A stretch of 64,000 bases of DNA, from positions 558,001-622,000 of the forward strand of contig WHUZ01000020.1 in assembly GCA_015179045.1 (NCBI GenBank). Reading direction: 5' to 3'. Under the pieces are notes generated by a model. The model saw nothing but the letters and a program-made list of their open reading frames with translations. It made no database searches and had not been told where the DNA came from. A program made the position numbers and the translations under genes. The stretch comes from Kalaharituber pfeilii (lineage: Eukaryota > Ascomycota > Pezizomycetes > Pezizales > Pezizaceae). Of the stretch, positions 1 through 10,722 are shown piece by piece (position 1 is the stretch's first letter; each line of letters starts with the position of its first letter).

Positions 1-809
1 GGGCCACTATCAATTTACAAGGATAAAAGACCAAAAACGAGCCAAGATGCATAATTAGATACATGAGTGGAGATGCTGCCGCTTTATAGTACATCATTTC
101 TTGACTGACATGCATAGTGCTAGAAGCATCACTCCTTTTACAGTACATGATTTCTTAACTGACATGAATAGTACTATGAATTCCTCTTGATACGCCTCAT
201 CAGAAGTACCATCCCACAGGTTGAAGAGGCATCTTGAATAAGGTTAAGGAGGGAGAGTAATGAGAGGAGGCATGGTGGAGGAGCGTAGGGAATGCGGTGA
301 TAGTGAATACCTCGAGATGCCCTGTACCTCTTTAGGGTCTTATATACTCAATCAGTATATTCGCCAAGACAGCCAACAGGAACGGCTACATCTGTAGGGC
401 GGGGATAAATGCAAATTTCTCACTCAAGTACGCAGGGTATGTATTCGGAATCCGGATGAGTAGCCCGGGCCAGTCAGTACAAATATGGATGGCCCGGGCC
501 ACTCATCCTGAATCAGGACTACTGGCCCGCTAAGATGACTGGCCCCGAACAATATTTTACATAGACCCAATTTAAAAAAATAGATTCTCCCCTACAGCTC
601 TGGATTAAATTGCGGAATCCAACGGCGGAATCGAACTAAGATCCTTCATTTTCAACAGCCATACCACTACAGCAATGTAGAGAACACACTACTTGTTCCT
701 CTCTACCTCTATCTACCCTACTATTCTTCCAGCAGCCCCTCTGCGGCCACCCTGATTTTTTTAAATTTCAAAGACAAAATAACATTAAAAGGATATATAA
801 ACTCGTAGC
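1..809. other. No gene seen; short repeats and a GC-rich palindrome
   Basis: No convincing coding frame. Two copies of a roughly 32-bp direct repeat, reading about TAGTACATSATTTCTT, lie near 87-120 and 141-175. A near-perfect inverted repeat with 19-bp arms occupies 454-472 and 490-508, built around CCCGGGCC. On the minus strand about 600-675 resembles tRNA internal promoter boxes (GTAGTGGTAT and AGTTCGATTCC), but no complete cloverleaf can be drawn. Confidence 0.5.
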
Positions 810-1418
810 TAGCAAGGACATGCCACATCTCCGGAGAGGAAGAGGACAAAGAGAACGAGAAAGAACCCCTCTGTCCCGGTCGAAGAACAGGCGGCTGCTC
901 CAGCCCCCGAAACACCAACACCGACCCCCGCACCGACCCCGGACTCGACACCCGCCCCCGCACCATCCCGCCCCCGCAATCAGACCAAAACACAACGCAC
1001 CAGCCGGCCCCCCCTCCGAACCACACAAGGTATCGTCATACATGGCGTTGCCCTCAGGAAGGATCTGGAGAAGGTCAGGGAGTGGCTGGAGGAAGACAAC
1101 AAAGAGTTAGGAAAGATGACCACGGGCATCAGATGGCTGCGAAGGAAGACGACACTTGAAGAGGAGGGGAAAAAGGCAAGCTCGATAGTGTTATACACGA
1201 AGGCAAGGGTGGAGATTGGGAGAGTCAGGCTTGGGGGAAAGTGGCTGAGATCGGAGAAATACGAGCCAAATAGATAGGCTCGGGATCCCGGCCCAAACAC
1301 CATGTACTTAGTGCTTTTTTCCTTTTCCTAGTTATCTTATATACATCGCCATAGCCCTTAGGGCGGCATGCGATTAATGAAATAAAAAAAAAAAAAAAAA
1401 AAAAATAGCAAGGACATG
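810..1418 (+). mobile_element. LINE-ORF1-derived retroposon with 13-bp target duplications
   Basis: The element is 823-1405, bounded by perfect copies of TAGCAAGGACATG at 810-822 and 1406-1418, and ends in a poly(A) tract (about 1382-1405). It holds an open frame (822-1277) resembling the C-terminal half of Tad-clade LINE ORF1, followed by about 100 bp that end in the short hairpin sequence (CGCCATAGCCCTTAGGGCGG) seen on other retroposons of this window. No reverse transcriptase is present. It is a 5'-truncated ORF1-plus-tail copy, or a non-autonomous half-LINE moved in trans by the parent LINE. Poly(A) tail and target duplications are the signature of target-primed reverse transcription. Confidence 0.85.
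822..1277 (+). pseudogene. LINE ORF1 (gag-like) C-terminal fragment
   Basis: A continuous frame of about 151 codons without its own start. It begins with a basic stretch, then a Pro/Ala/Thr-rich linker, then GIVIHGVALRKDLEKV and a segment with TGIRWLRRK, ASSIVLY and LGGKWL before the stop. This order matches my memory of the C-terminal region of ORF1 proteins in Tad-like fungal LINEs, which bind the LINE RNA. It lacks zinc knuckles, and the N-terminus is lost to 5' truncation. The intact frame suggests fairly recent insertion compared with the heavily mutated LINE relic at 4.6-4.9 kb. Confidence 0.65.
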
Positions 1419-2243
1419 AGTACAATAAAAGCATATACCCTACAGTAGTGGTAACATAAAAATGTAAATGCAATAAAAGCATATCTAATGACTCTACAGT
1501 AGTGATAACGTTAAAAGTATAAAGGTAAAATAGCATTAGAAGCACCTCTAGAGATCATGATTGAGATTACTGGTAAGGGTCACTTTAAAAGCTTTTAACA
1601 GGTACCACTAAAAGCGTATTGTTTGATAACAGATGTCAAGAGTAAAAAGAGCGTATTTATTTATTTCTCAATGTGTTCTCACATATTCACATTTATGTAA
1701 TCTTTATTTTCACATAAATGGACGCACAAGCGGCAGGGCGGATTTAAATGTAAGGTAAGTGAGACTGCACAAAAACTAAGTAACATTTATCCATCATCAA
1801 AGTCTTCGGGTAGCATTTGAGGAACATTGAAGTAAAGTTTGAGCGCACCATAGAGAGGGGACCAGCTCTGAACTCGGTGGACTCTCAACAATTAGATGGC
1901 AGCAAGGCAAATTAAAGCAACCAAAACATAAAATAGCATATGGACAATAGCATAGCAAGCAAGTAGGCAGGCAACATACATACGTACAATCTCCCAACCA
2001 CTCTCCTCCATTACTTCCCCCTCATGCCTTTGTCACCGCCTCTTCGAACCCTTTGATTCTATCCGCTTCCCCATCGGTCGTTCGACACAGGCCACCTCCT
2101 CAGGTCCCCCATGATAAGGCCCTCGGTACCTACCTCCCTTGGCTTGGCAGCTCTCCATCCAAGAACTGCTGTCTTCTCTGCCTCCTCATACAGTCTGTAT
2201 CCCTCTTCCTCAACCTTATTTTCCTTGTAAACCAATTTCTCCA
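1419..2243. other. No gene seen
   Basis: AT-rich sequence directly after the retroposon. A unit containing CAATAAAAGCATAT and CTACAGTAGTGRTAAC is repeated at about 1423-1456 and 1471-1510. Nothing else is supportable; the open frames here are short and featureless. Confidence 0.4.
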
Positions 2244-2416
2244 GGATCCCTTTTTTGTTCTTTATATATCATTACTCGCAAACTGCCCTAAGGGCTACGG
2301 CGAGATTAAATACATAAGGGATAAAAGAAAAAATGAAAATAGGCTCTCATCTTTTCTACCCACCCCCATGAGTTCCACCAGTGAGTCCGGCCCATCTTTT
2401 CTCTCCGGATCCCTTT
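2244..2416 (-). mobile_element. Short poly(A) retroposon (family A, longer form)
   Basis: Element 2254-2406 lies in minus orientation between 10-bp target duplications GGATCCCTTT (2244-2253 and 2407-2416). Read on the minus strand it carries about 100 bp that recur in the element at 61.97-62.1 kb, then a variant of the family-A hairpin (CTCGCC..TAGCCC..GGGC..GCGAG) and an A-rich end. No coding potential. The 3' part is shared with elements of about 60 bp elsewhere in the window, so this is a longer, less truncated member. Confidence 0.75.
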
Positions 2417-3014
2417 CCTGTCAATGGATAGGTGAGAACTCCGGTTTCCTGTTGCCCCAGGCTCCGTCGCATTCAAGCTTACTACCTGGTGCCTCTACCA
2501 GCTCATGACAGGGACCGCTATAGCCGGGTCAGGTTCTGTGTCTACCGATCTACCGGCCTTCTTACAATTCTCCCTCATGCCCTTTGGTGTTGCCCTCAAT
2601 TCAACTCGATGCTGGCTAATCGCTCCACGATTGGGCCTAGTACTTGAAAGATTGTTCTTTATTCCCTCTTTGATTAGGTTTTGGGCTTTTTTACAACTTC
2701 AAGCTCTACCCTCTCCTGGTTCCACCCCTTCTCCAGAGCTCCCAGCACTGCCAGGTGACCTGCTCCCTGAACTTGTATTCCGTCTTGGGCTCTACAGTAC
2801 CCGAAAAACCATGAACTCCCCAACCCCATCCCAGTCCACATCCACATCGGAGTAGTTTTGTATTCTTCATGCAATAGACCTTCAGTGAATTTCTGGACTG
2901 TGGTGCAGCTACCGTACAGGGTACTACAGGTTAAATATATGTACAACATTTGCATAAACTTCCCTTAAGAAACTCCCTGCCAATTCTACACACCGTTCGC
3001 ACGTATCATGGAGG
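2417..3014. other. 3' flank of the next gene; no separate gene seen
   Basis: Overlapping open frames exist on both strands but none shows domain-like composition. The stretch lies downstream of the stop of the minus-strand gene at 3015-4105 and probably includes its 3' untranslated region. Confidence 0.4.
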
Positions 3015-4105
3015 TCATCTGATCCGGAGCATATGAATGCAATAACAAATGAAATGATAATCAACCACCAAATATAGCGAAAGCACAACTTTAAGAAATA
3101 GTATGCGATTAGCATTTGAATTGCAAAGAAGGCGGCTGAAATGCCAAAAAAAAAACCACAACCCAGCAAGCATCAAGAGGAACACACTGCTCCAAGAGAA
3201 TAATGTAGAAGGCTCATCAGGCTTGCATGTCGCGGTATGGGATATAGATGACGCCTCGTAGTTGCTGCTTCCAACTGTTCTCGGGTATGAGGACAGTGAC
3301 TCCCTTCCATATGCATACTCAGGTACACGGGAATTATATGCGAAGGAAGCGTATGGGGATGACCCATATGCTGCATTTCCCAATTTCGACCTCCTTACCG
3401 GGTTCGAATATTCTGTATATCCCCTCCTCCTAACCGATTCCAAATATGTTTCACCATCTCGTCCAAAACGCGAACTGCTGCCATATGTGGAGTACCCTAG
3501 GCCGCTTCTCTCATAACCCAGGATAGCAGTAGGTTTCACAAGTAACCGGTACCTAGGTGCTAACCTTTTTACCTCGTTGCGTACCGTAATTAGATCTGCC
3601 GCCTGTAGACATGCTTCCGCCCTTCCCCATTTCAATTCTTCGAGGGACGTCGCTGGGACCCGGAAAGGCTCTCCGACGTTGATATAGGATTGCTTCGGAA
3701 GAGGGTTGTCACCACGGATGAGCTGGACCTTGACCTTGATGACTTGTATTAGATCTGTGGCGGAGGCAGCTGCGGCAGAGAAACCGCCGTAGTAGTACAT
3801 CGAATCAATATATTCCGGAAGTCCAAGCTGCACATACTTTTCGCGAAGCCGTGGGTCCCGAAACTTTGTTTCTAGGGATTGATTTCCGAGGGAGGTAATC
3901 TACATATATATTGTTTAGCTTTTATACTTGAGTGAATGATAGCACTTAAACATACCATGCAAACATCCACGTTGCTCTTCACAACATCACTAATCACGAC
4001 GACTGGGTGATTAAGCTTCTCTTCAGCGATTCCCGGAATTATTGCTGCTGCAGAAAGCCATAGGATATTTCCCGGACGGATGTACTGTAGTTGCGTGGTT
4101 GACAT
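3015..4105 (-). CDS. Two-exon protein with PemK/MazF-like N-terminal region and C-terminal membrane segments
   Basis: Exon 1 is 4105-3956 (50 codons), the intron 3955-3900 (56 bp, GTATGT..GTAG) and exon 2 3899-3015, giving 344 residues. The N-terminus reads IRPGNILWLSAAAI, NHPVVVISDV and, across the splice, ITSLGNQSLETKF. This resembles the PGDI-W, RPVVVIS and I-TS strands of the PemK/MazF fold and a recurrent uncharacterised fungal family; PLPKQSYINVGEPFRVP fits its later strands. Residues about 150-250 are Tyr/Ser/Arg-rich and probably disordered. Two hydrophobic segments near the C-terminus (FSWSSVFLLMLAGLWFFFWH and a second stretch) suggest membrane anchoring. Function is unknown: family resemblance does not show RNase activity, and no antitoxin-like neighbour is visible. 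The splice joins both frames in phase, which supports a real gene. Confidence 0.65.
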
Positions 4106-4590
4106 CAGTTACAAGTTGGAAGATGCAAGAGATATAACAGACGAAGGTAACGGCGGCTGCTAGTATAAGTCGGAGAACTCTTTCTCTTCTTCTTTTCCTG
4201 ATTTCACCGTTGCTGGTGATGAATCAACTAAAGCGTTTAGATACAAAGAGGTGGAGGCCTAATGGAATTGGGCTTGCTGTACCACAATGGCGCAGTTAGG
4301 ATTTCCGGATCCTCATTCTTGTATAGTCTAGTTGGCACCATTCTATATCTAGCAACCGGTGACTGTTGTAGTAGGGATCTTCCCCACATTGCGGCCAAGA
4401 AACCAGTAGTAACCTGGACTTTGTCTCCCCGCCGCTTGACTGCCGCTCAATTGCTGACAAACTCAGATTCAACATTCTTACATTGGTGGGTCGTACTCAC
4501 AAAAGAAAATCTCTCTGTAGCTGGCGCGACATGCGTCCAAAGCCACATTCTTGTGCGTCACAACCATGCATATTTATGGAAGTAAATCTA
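4106..4590. other. Upstream region of the minus-strand gene; nothing recognised
   Basis: Probable promoter and 5' leader of the gene starting at 4105. A plus-strand open frame (4262-4585) has no recognisable domain. Confidence 0.35.
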
Positions 4591-4935
4591 TCTCAATGCC
4601 AGATGGACTCCAGTTTGTTTTATCCCACATATGCAATTCTCCGAGTGCGCTTCTCCTATTTCTTTAGCCACCTCTTTGTCTATCCTCTTCCCAGCCTTAG
4701 AGCTGTAAGGTTGCTCGCTGTCGTCCTGTTCCATTCCATCACTTTCACTCCCCCATAACCTCCTGTACGTCCTCTTTTTCTTTATTTTCTGCCTTAATCT
4801 CGTGCCAGTTGTCGCCTCTTCTCCATTGCATTCTGTTCCCTTCTTCGGCATCCTTTCTCCTTCATTTCCTTGTAGTCCGATGTAGGCCTTGACCCATATA
4901 ACTCTCATCTATCCTCCTTTCCTCTTCTTTGATAC
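4591..4935 (-). pseudogene. Degenerate LINE RNase H / 3' ORF2 relic
   Basis: Read on the minus strand, fragments such as WVKAYIGLQGNE, KKGTECNGEEATTGTRLRQK and CICGIKQTGVHLALR align with WVKAHIGIAGNE, KKGTVMQGKEVATGSGVRQR and CRCGEVQTGEHLAFR of the better-preserved LINE at 20.8-21.3 kb. These cover the end of the RNase H domain and the Cys-rich C-terminus of a Tad-like ORF2. The copy is frame-disrupted and more AT-rich than the 20.8-kb copy, as expected after C-to-T decay (RIP-like); that mechanism is inference. Confidence 0.7.
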
Positions 4936-5329
4936 CAATTAAATGTGATATCTAATGGCAAATTCCGTATTATTCGCGTGATTTCAGGTTTATCCACATC
5001 ATCCTTTCCTCCAGTCCCGCTGCTACTGCTGCTGCGTTCCAAGCATCTTGATGGGACATTCCCTGATCTCATTGTAAGGGCTATTGACATGTCCATCCAC
5101 AACAACCTCAACTGTACCCTCTATTTGTCAGGATAATTGTTGAACGTTGAGTAAGTAAATACTTGCGTTAGAACTTACTAATCAATGCTGTCCACCCTCT
5201 ATGCAGCATCCAATTTTCCTGGCCAGCTGGCCAGCTATCTCTGAAAGACTCCGGCGTGGAAGATATCGCGAAACGGTTACCTCATTCTGCGATATTCTTG
5301 ATCTCGGATATTGATCACTAGGGGTAGTC

Positions 5330-5690
5330 AACTTATCAGGAGTAATTTGCATTATCCGGGAATAGACAGCTAACCGACGGGCTGTCGAAAGTGCGGTTTG
5401 AACGTGCGATCTCGATGGGGAATGCAAATGCTGTTTGAGACGGGATGGAAACAGCGGAGGGGAGGGCTGCAGGAGGACCTGTCGGGGGGGGTTGAAGGGT
5501 TGTCGGATCTGGAGGGGACCAGCTGTCTGGGCCGTCGGAAGAGCTTCGTGGGGCCACTGGAGGGCTGCTGGAGGGGCGGAGCGGGGATGAGGGGCGGAGC
5601 GGGGGACAGAGAGGCCGCCGGAGGAGCAGAAGAGCAGAGGGTCGAGGGATGGAGGGGTGGAGAGGTGGAGGGATGGAGGGGGTAGGACAA
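5330..5690. repeat. Dispersed repeat with a strongly G-rich strand
   Basis: A motif reading about TTTGCATYATCCGGGAAWAG followed by ACAGCTAACSG and then more than 200 bp of G/GGA-rich plus strand also occurs at about 24,715-25,010 and, in copy 2, 43,960-44,330. The run at 5450-5690 is almost devoid of C on the plus strand and has many GGAGGGG and GGAGG blocks. Long open frames across it are composition artefacts. Confidence 0.55.
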
Positions 5691-6132
5691 GCTGTGCAAA
5701 ACGATGGACTGTACTCGAGTACAGGCAACGTAATGCTCCGGTTCCATATGATTAAACTATATTGGAACGAAGCCACCTGGGTTGGGTTTTCGTTCAAGAG
5801 CTACAATGGACTGTTAGCACCGTCCAGTTCGCCAGCCGACTACATTACTCTAGCATTTTCAATGATCCGGTAACCCGCCACTGCTTGTATGAAATGCCAT
5901 ACAACCAGGCTGCACCAATGCATTTGTTATTAGATAGGGTATTCAATTAGCAGCGTAAGTATGTACCTTACAGTGTGTTCTTATACCCAGCTTATCTATG
6001 GTAAAGTACATGAAACATCAGTACATTTTTCATATCCCTGTACGTCTTACCCGGCAATTGATGACCGCAAAAAAGCTAAAGCTTGTAATCCTCATTCACC
6101 GTTACCCCGCATATCAACACAACTACATCGCA

Positions 6133-6497
6133 ATGCCTCGTATAAGCCAAAAAGTATCATCACAGAAAAAAATAGATGCTGGAATCAATGTTTTGATGAC
6201 AGCAATGGAGCATGATTTAGATTCGGAGTTTGATTCAGAGTACAGTTCAGAGGAAGAAGAGGACTTAGAGGAGCTTCAGGAGCTAGTAGATAGGAGTGAT
6301 CATATTGCAGCTAATCGATGTCTCAACCATGGCAAAACTCTGCTGGAAGGCGAGACTCAAATATTCTATCAAAATTGATTAATGAATATCCAGATCCAGC
6401 ATTTCTTGCTATTTTTCGGATGCAAAGAACCTCCTTTTGGCAGCTAGTAGATCTTCTCCAAAATGCCCGTGGTTCATTTTTTCTCCTATCTTTTTGA
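6133..6497 (+). pseudogene. Harbinger-like transposase N-terminal fragment, frameshifted
   Basis: Frame 1 runs from the ATG at 6133 with an acidic stretch (DSEYSSEEEEDLEELQ) to about 6350. After a +1 shift it continues as KLINEYPDPAFLAIFRMQRT and SFWQLVDLLQNARG, ending at a stop at 6495-6497. The FRM-R-SF--LVDLL pattern is typical of the region just before the DDE domain in PIF/Harbinger-type (DDE_Tnp_4) transposases. The catalytic part is missing, so this is a dead fragment. Confidence 0.5.
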
Positions 6498-7969
6498 CCG
6501 TAATGTGATCATCTGCAGCAAACTCTTGGTCTTTGACATCCTTATGCCAGGTCACTTACTTGCCTCTTAATAGCTCTTGGTTATCCTCCATTCAAGCGAC
6601 TAGTTGCTCAAATTCCTCCTTCACCCAGAGTTTAAGCGGCGCTGAGATGCCGTAGCAGAATAAGAGTTTCGTAAAATACGGAGGCTTATTTGCAGGATTT
6701 TGAAGATGTTCACGGTGCAGTGCAGTGTGGGGTTGTGTTGAGTTGGGGGCGGTTCGTAGCAAATCTAAGGTAAAGTAAATAGTGGTTATCAGCTTTGCAT
6801 TACGTTCCATTCCGTTAGGTACTAACCCCTGTCAACCCGCTAAGCCCAAATGAGAGGAGGGTTGCTGATGTCCCCCACGTAACCTACATTACCGTCACAT
6901 CCGTAACATCAACATACCCCACATATCAGAGAAGGCCAAAATGGAACAGGTGGTCACAACAGCAATCGAGACTCATGCTATATCTATGCTACTTAATTCA
7001 GATACTAGAGGGGGTGGCAGAGCATGGAGTAACAGCTTGTGAACTTGCTATGATTGTAGCAGACGTTTGCTGGCTCATGATGGTAGAAACTGGAGAGCTT
7101 TCATGCGTAGATTGGGGATGCTCATGAAGTGGTAGACACGTGCTTATGCATATGCATATACATGTTGCTAATATAGGTAAAAGACTGGTCAAAGGCCCCT
7201 GTAGTTAGCTAAAAACCACTGCATATCCTTGTCGTTACCCAAAGTCACGCGAGGTTATGGTGGTAACGCGACAATTTGGCTACGTGATTATGGTTACATT
7301 GTGTAACGAAAATTGGCTATTTCACGTTACGAAATCAGCCAATCAGAGCATTTGCTTATGTCATGTTACCTCACGTAACGGTTATATGATGTAAAGCTAA
7401 TAACCACTAATGTTTTACCGGAAGTAACAGGACTATTTCGTGTTGTAGAGTTTTCAAAGATGTAATGTGATAGTGTACCTTACCTTACATTTCAGGGCGG
7501 ACATAGAGCAGCAGGAAATGTACTAATATTTCATATACTTTACCATAGATAATTGATGACTACTACTACTACACTCTCAAGGTGAGTGTAAAATTATACA
7601 GCGCTAAGGTACTCATGTATACTAACCAGTTTCAGAAGTATTCGGATGCCTGACTAATACATATTTGCACTATACAGCATATGGCATACACTAATCTACT
7701 TTTAGGCTACCAACTCGGCAAAGTTTGCACAAGATAAATATGCAACCGTTGGAAAGGATTGTTACAGTAGAGCAGATGAAAGTGGTTTTATATAGGAATG
7801 GAATAATATTAGAATAGAGGATATAAATAAGGAAATAAGTAAACTACTATTAATAATGTCTAAATATATCAATGCAAGTAGTGGAAATAAGTACACTACT
7901 TGATATTATTATGTGGAGCTCATAGAGATATAAGAAAAGTAAGAATGATCCCTATAATGACTGTGAACC
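6498..7969. other. No gene seen; AT-rich transposon-derived sequence
   Basis: About 7200-7420 carries several CACGTTAC/GTAACG motifs and is bracketed by direct repeats of about AGCTAAWAACCACT. About 7590-7680 contains sequence like the terminal repeat of the Tc1 element at 8635 (CAGCGCTAAGGTACTCATGT), followed by AGTATTCGGATGCC, a Tc1-type terminal motif that recurs at about 8470 (AGTATTCGGACACC). No coding frame is supportable. Confidence 0.4.
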
Positions 7970-8462
7970 CACTACTTACATATTACTGAGTGACCCCTCA
8001 CAGTCTGCAGGAAACAACGTAAGTAAAATAAAATTAGAAAACAATAAATAAAATTCCAAACTCACGTCAGAAAAATAAAAGCCTGCTTGATTGAACAAGC
8101 CTCAGTAAGCTTAAATATATAAACCAAATTGAGTTACCATACGTATATTGAATTGCTATGAGCTTATCTACTGTAATGTGTACATGGTGTTGCACATCAT
8201 GGGGAGCCGACAATCATGTTGTTGACCTTTTCATATATACTAGCAGTTACTCTGATGGCGAGAGTATTTCGGGCAGGGCCAATTTTTTTTGGAGTGGTTC
8301 TATATGGTGTTAGTGTATCGGTCCTGTGTACTCGATGTATGCATACTCAGGCATATGAATTTATATATGTATAGAAATATTGTGCATGTTTCCCATATAA
8401 GAATTCCTACAACATTTTTTTCGTTGCCTGCCAATCGTAGCGGGAGCACCCATGGGAGTACT
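7970..8462. repeat. Long inverted-repeat partner of 33,078-33,597
   Basis: This stretch of about 0.5 kb recurs in reverse orientation at 33,078-33,597, exactly at the junction between the two tandem copies of the large duplication. Shared landmarks are CTGTGAGGGGTC, CAAGCAGGCTTTTATTTTTC, GGGCAGGGCCAATTTTTTTT and GCTCCCGCTGCGATTGG on one strand. No open frame. It may be an unclassified non-autonomous element or a duplicated piece of chromosome. Confidence 0.75.
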
Positions 8463-8899
8463 AGCTAGTTTCAAAAGTATTCGGACACCTGACTAATGCA
8501 TATTATGTACTATGCAGTATTTGACATGTACTAATCCAAACTTACTAGCAAAGCTGGGGATAGTCTGGTTGAGCTGGGGATGAGAAAGTTAGATTAATGA
8601 TTGCACAAGATACTGTAATCGGGGGTGCGGCATAGTCTGTGGAATTATGCAGCGCCAAGGTACTCATGTGGGTTCACATGGTACTTCTGCTACCCCATAA
8701 AACTTCAATTGGATTGAGGTCTGGAGATTGAGGTACCCATTCTAAAGTCTCTACATCATTTTTCTTGTGACATGCCTTAGAAAATCCTTTATTCCCTAGT
8801 GCACCATCTTCCATAACCACCGTCCAGCTGTAAAACTCACATGCCTTATGCCAAAAAGGTATAAGCAGTAGATCTAGAATCTTTTGAACATATTTAGCT

Positions 8900-10033
8900 G
8901 AATCTAATTTCGCACCAGATGGTACAAAATATAGATCAGACTACAAAATATACCCCATACCATAATAGATTCATATCCGGACTCCCAGACCTCATCAATG
9001 CAATCTGGATGGAATTCTTCCTCAGCATTGCGAATAACTAAAGGGTGATATGTAAGGCCTTTAGTTGAATAAGAAGATTCATCAGTCCAAACTACATGCA
9101 ACCAGTCTTCTTCCGTAAAATGAAGATGTTTTTGACACCAAGCAACCCGCTTAACTTTATTCTGTGATCGGATCCCCCATCTAATGTAAAATAAAAATTA
9201 GAATCTCTATAACCCTCATAGTAATAGCGGTATTCAGATTAGAAAAACCTGGCCAGATTTTCCGGATTTTAGAATTTTATCAAGTCCGGAAAATCCGGTC
9301 ATCTTCATACAAAATTTTATCTGGTATTTTCATGTTATAAACCAGTTAAACCGGTTTATTTTCGCGTTTTTTTGCAGAAAAAATCGGTCGGATTTTTGCA
9401 ACAACTACATACATGTGGTGCATTTTGCGGGCCTTGATGCAATATTCAGAACCTGGTGTGCATAAATTCCGGTGGATTTTTGGACCCAAAACCAGTTTCC
9501 GATTTGACAAAAAATCCGATTTTCACAAGAGGGTACTCAGACTACAGACCGGATAAACTGGTTTTCCCGCCGGATTCCATTTTATATGAGGACAGTCTAA
9601 TCTGAATACCGCTAATATAAATAAAATACTTTTTCCTAGCACGATACTTATTATACCCCATACTCTTCATAACATCTCGAATTAATTTTGCTGAACAGGA
9701 ATAACCAAGCTCTTTCTTAATAGCCTCCTAAGTCATTCGGCGCGTATCTCTATCCCTTGTCACAAAAGCTCGCAATCTCTCTTTTTCCGCATCATCAAAA
9801 ATTGTTGGCCTTCCACTTCGTTTTCGGTTGCTGGGAGAGTCGATTTCGCTCATTTTATATCTCTTGTATATGGCATGACAAGTCTGATAATTTATATCTA
9901 CTTCTGCTGCAATTTCCTGCCACTTCATTCCAGATTCTCTAAGTGTAATAATTCGCATCCGCTCATCTCTTGTAGTTTCTCTATTTGCAAAATTTGCACC
10001 AAAGTGCGCTCTCCGTGTTCCTCGCGTTTTCAT
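8900..10033 (-). pseudogene. Tc1-type transposase, broken
   Basis: The N-terminal frame (from a Met at about 10,030) has a helix-turn-helix: ERMRIITLRESGMKWQEIAA, YQTCHAIYKRY and a basic GRP-type hinge. The catalytic region carries WTDESSYSTKG and EFHPDCIDEVWESG, then IMVWGIFCS, matching the middle Asp block of Tc1-family DDE domains. An in-frame TAG follows RDRDTRRMT near 9729, and the MITE at 9227-9612 separates the two halves. Not functional. Confidence 0.8.
9225..9614. mobile_element. 386-bp MITE nested in the Tc1 transposase
   Basis: Terminal inverted repeats GCGGTATTCAGATTAGA at 9227 and their exact reverse complement ending at 9612, with TA duplicated outside each end. There is no coding capacity; the interior is rich in CCGGATTTTCCGG-like short palindromes. 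TA target and TIR style place it with Tc1/mariner-derived MITEs. Confidence 0.85.
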
Positions 10034-10369
10034 ATTGAGGTGGAGTACTAGTGTTAGTAAAGAAATCATTAAGTTAGCTTTAAATTACTCTGTAGCTATC
10101 AAACAACCTACCTATCGAGCTGAAGAGCTGTTAAGCTGATGGAGAGCGGTCGGTCGGTCAAAGGCTTTGGATACGAGAACAGAAAGCTACTAATACTGGG
10201 CTCTCATGATCTACTGTGTATTTTCTGTTGCAACCGCGCGCGTTCAACAACATGCCACTACTTGTTTACTGACTAGTCAGCCTTGACCCTATCATAGCTG
10301 TAGCAGAAGTACCACGTGAATTCACGTGAGTACCTTGGTGCTGCATAATTCCACAGACTTACCGGCAAC

Positions 10370-10722
10370 CCGGAGTACATGTGCAACCCGCAGCGCACCT
10401 GTTTTGACCGTCGCTCTGCAGCTGTTTTGGCCGTCGTTCCGGCAACCGTCGTTTTTGGCAGCTATTTTGACTGCTGTCTTGGCAGCCGTTTTGACAACTA
10501 TTTTAGCAGCCATTTCAGCACCAACTGCTCGCTGTTTTTACCATGGTCTCTGTAGCTGTTTTTTACCGTTGCTTTTACCGTCGTTTTGGCAGCTGTTTTA
10601 ACCGCCATTTCAGCAACCATTTCAGCAGCCATTCCGACGGTCATTTGTACAGCTGTTTTCGGTGTCATTTTGGCAGCTGCCTTGACTCGTTTGGCAGCTG
10701 TTTGACAGTCGCTTCCGAAGCA
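10370..10722 (+). repeat. Imperfect minisatellite, unit about 18 bp (GCAGCYGTTTTGRCNGYC)
   Basis: Tandem degenerate units of roughly GGCAGCTGTTTTGACCGY fill this interval between the right end of the Tc1 element and the left edge of duplication copy 1. The apparent open frames (repeating Lys-Thr-Ala-Ala-like peptides on the minus strand) are products of the periodicity. It is absent at the corresponding edge of copy 2. Confidence 0.8.

Larger units (their letters stand above)
8633..10361 (-). mobile_element. Tc1/mariner element with complete terminal inverted repeats
   Basis: Element 8635-10359 (1725 bp) is flanked by TA on both sides (8633-8634 and 10360-10361). The terminal inverted repeats are about 58 bp and begin AGTCTGTGGAATTATGCAGC at each end. 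A transposase relic runs on the minus strand between them, interrupted by a separate 386-bp MITE at 9227-9612. Both ends are intact, so it could be mobilised in trans, but its own transposase is dead. Confidence 0.85.

Noticed and set aside
600..690. tRNA-like A and B boxes on the minus strand
   Set aside because: GTAGTGGTAT and AGTTCGATTCC are present, but the acceptor and T stems do not pair; at best a decayed tRNA or tRNA-derived repeat.
768..1043. Minus-strand open frames over the ORF1 retroposon
   Set aside because: Gly/Trp/Cys-rich shadows of the Pro-rich plus-strand LINE ORF1 frame.
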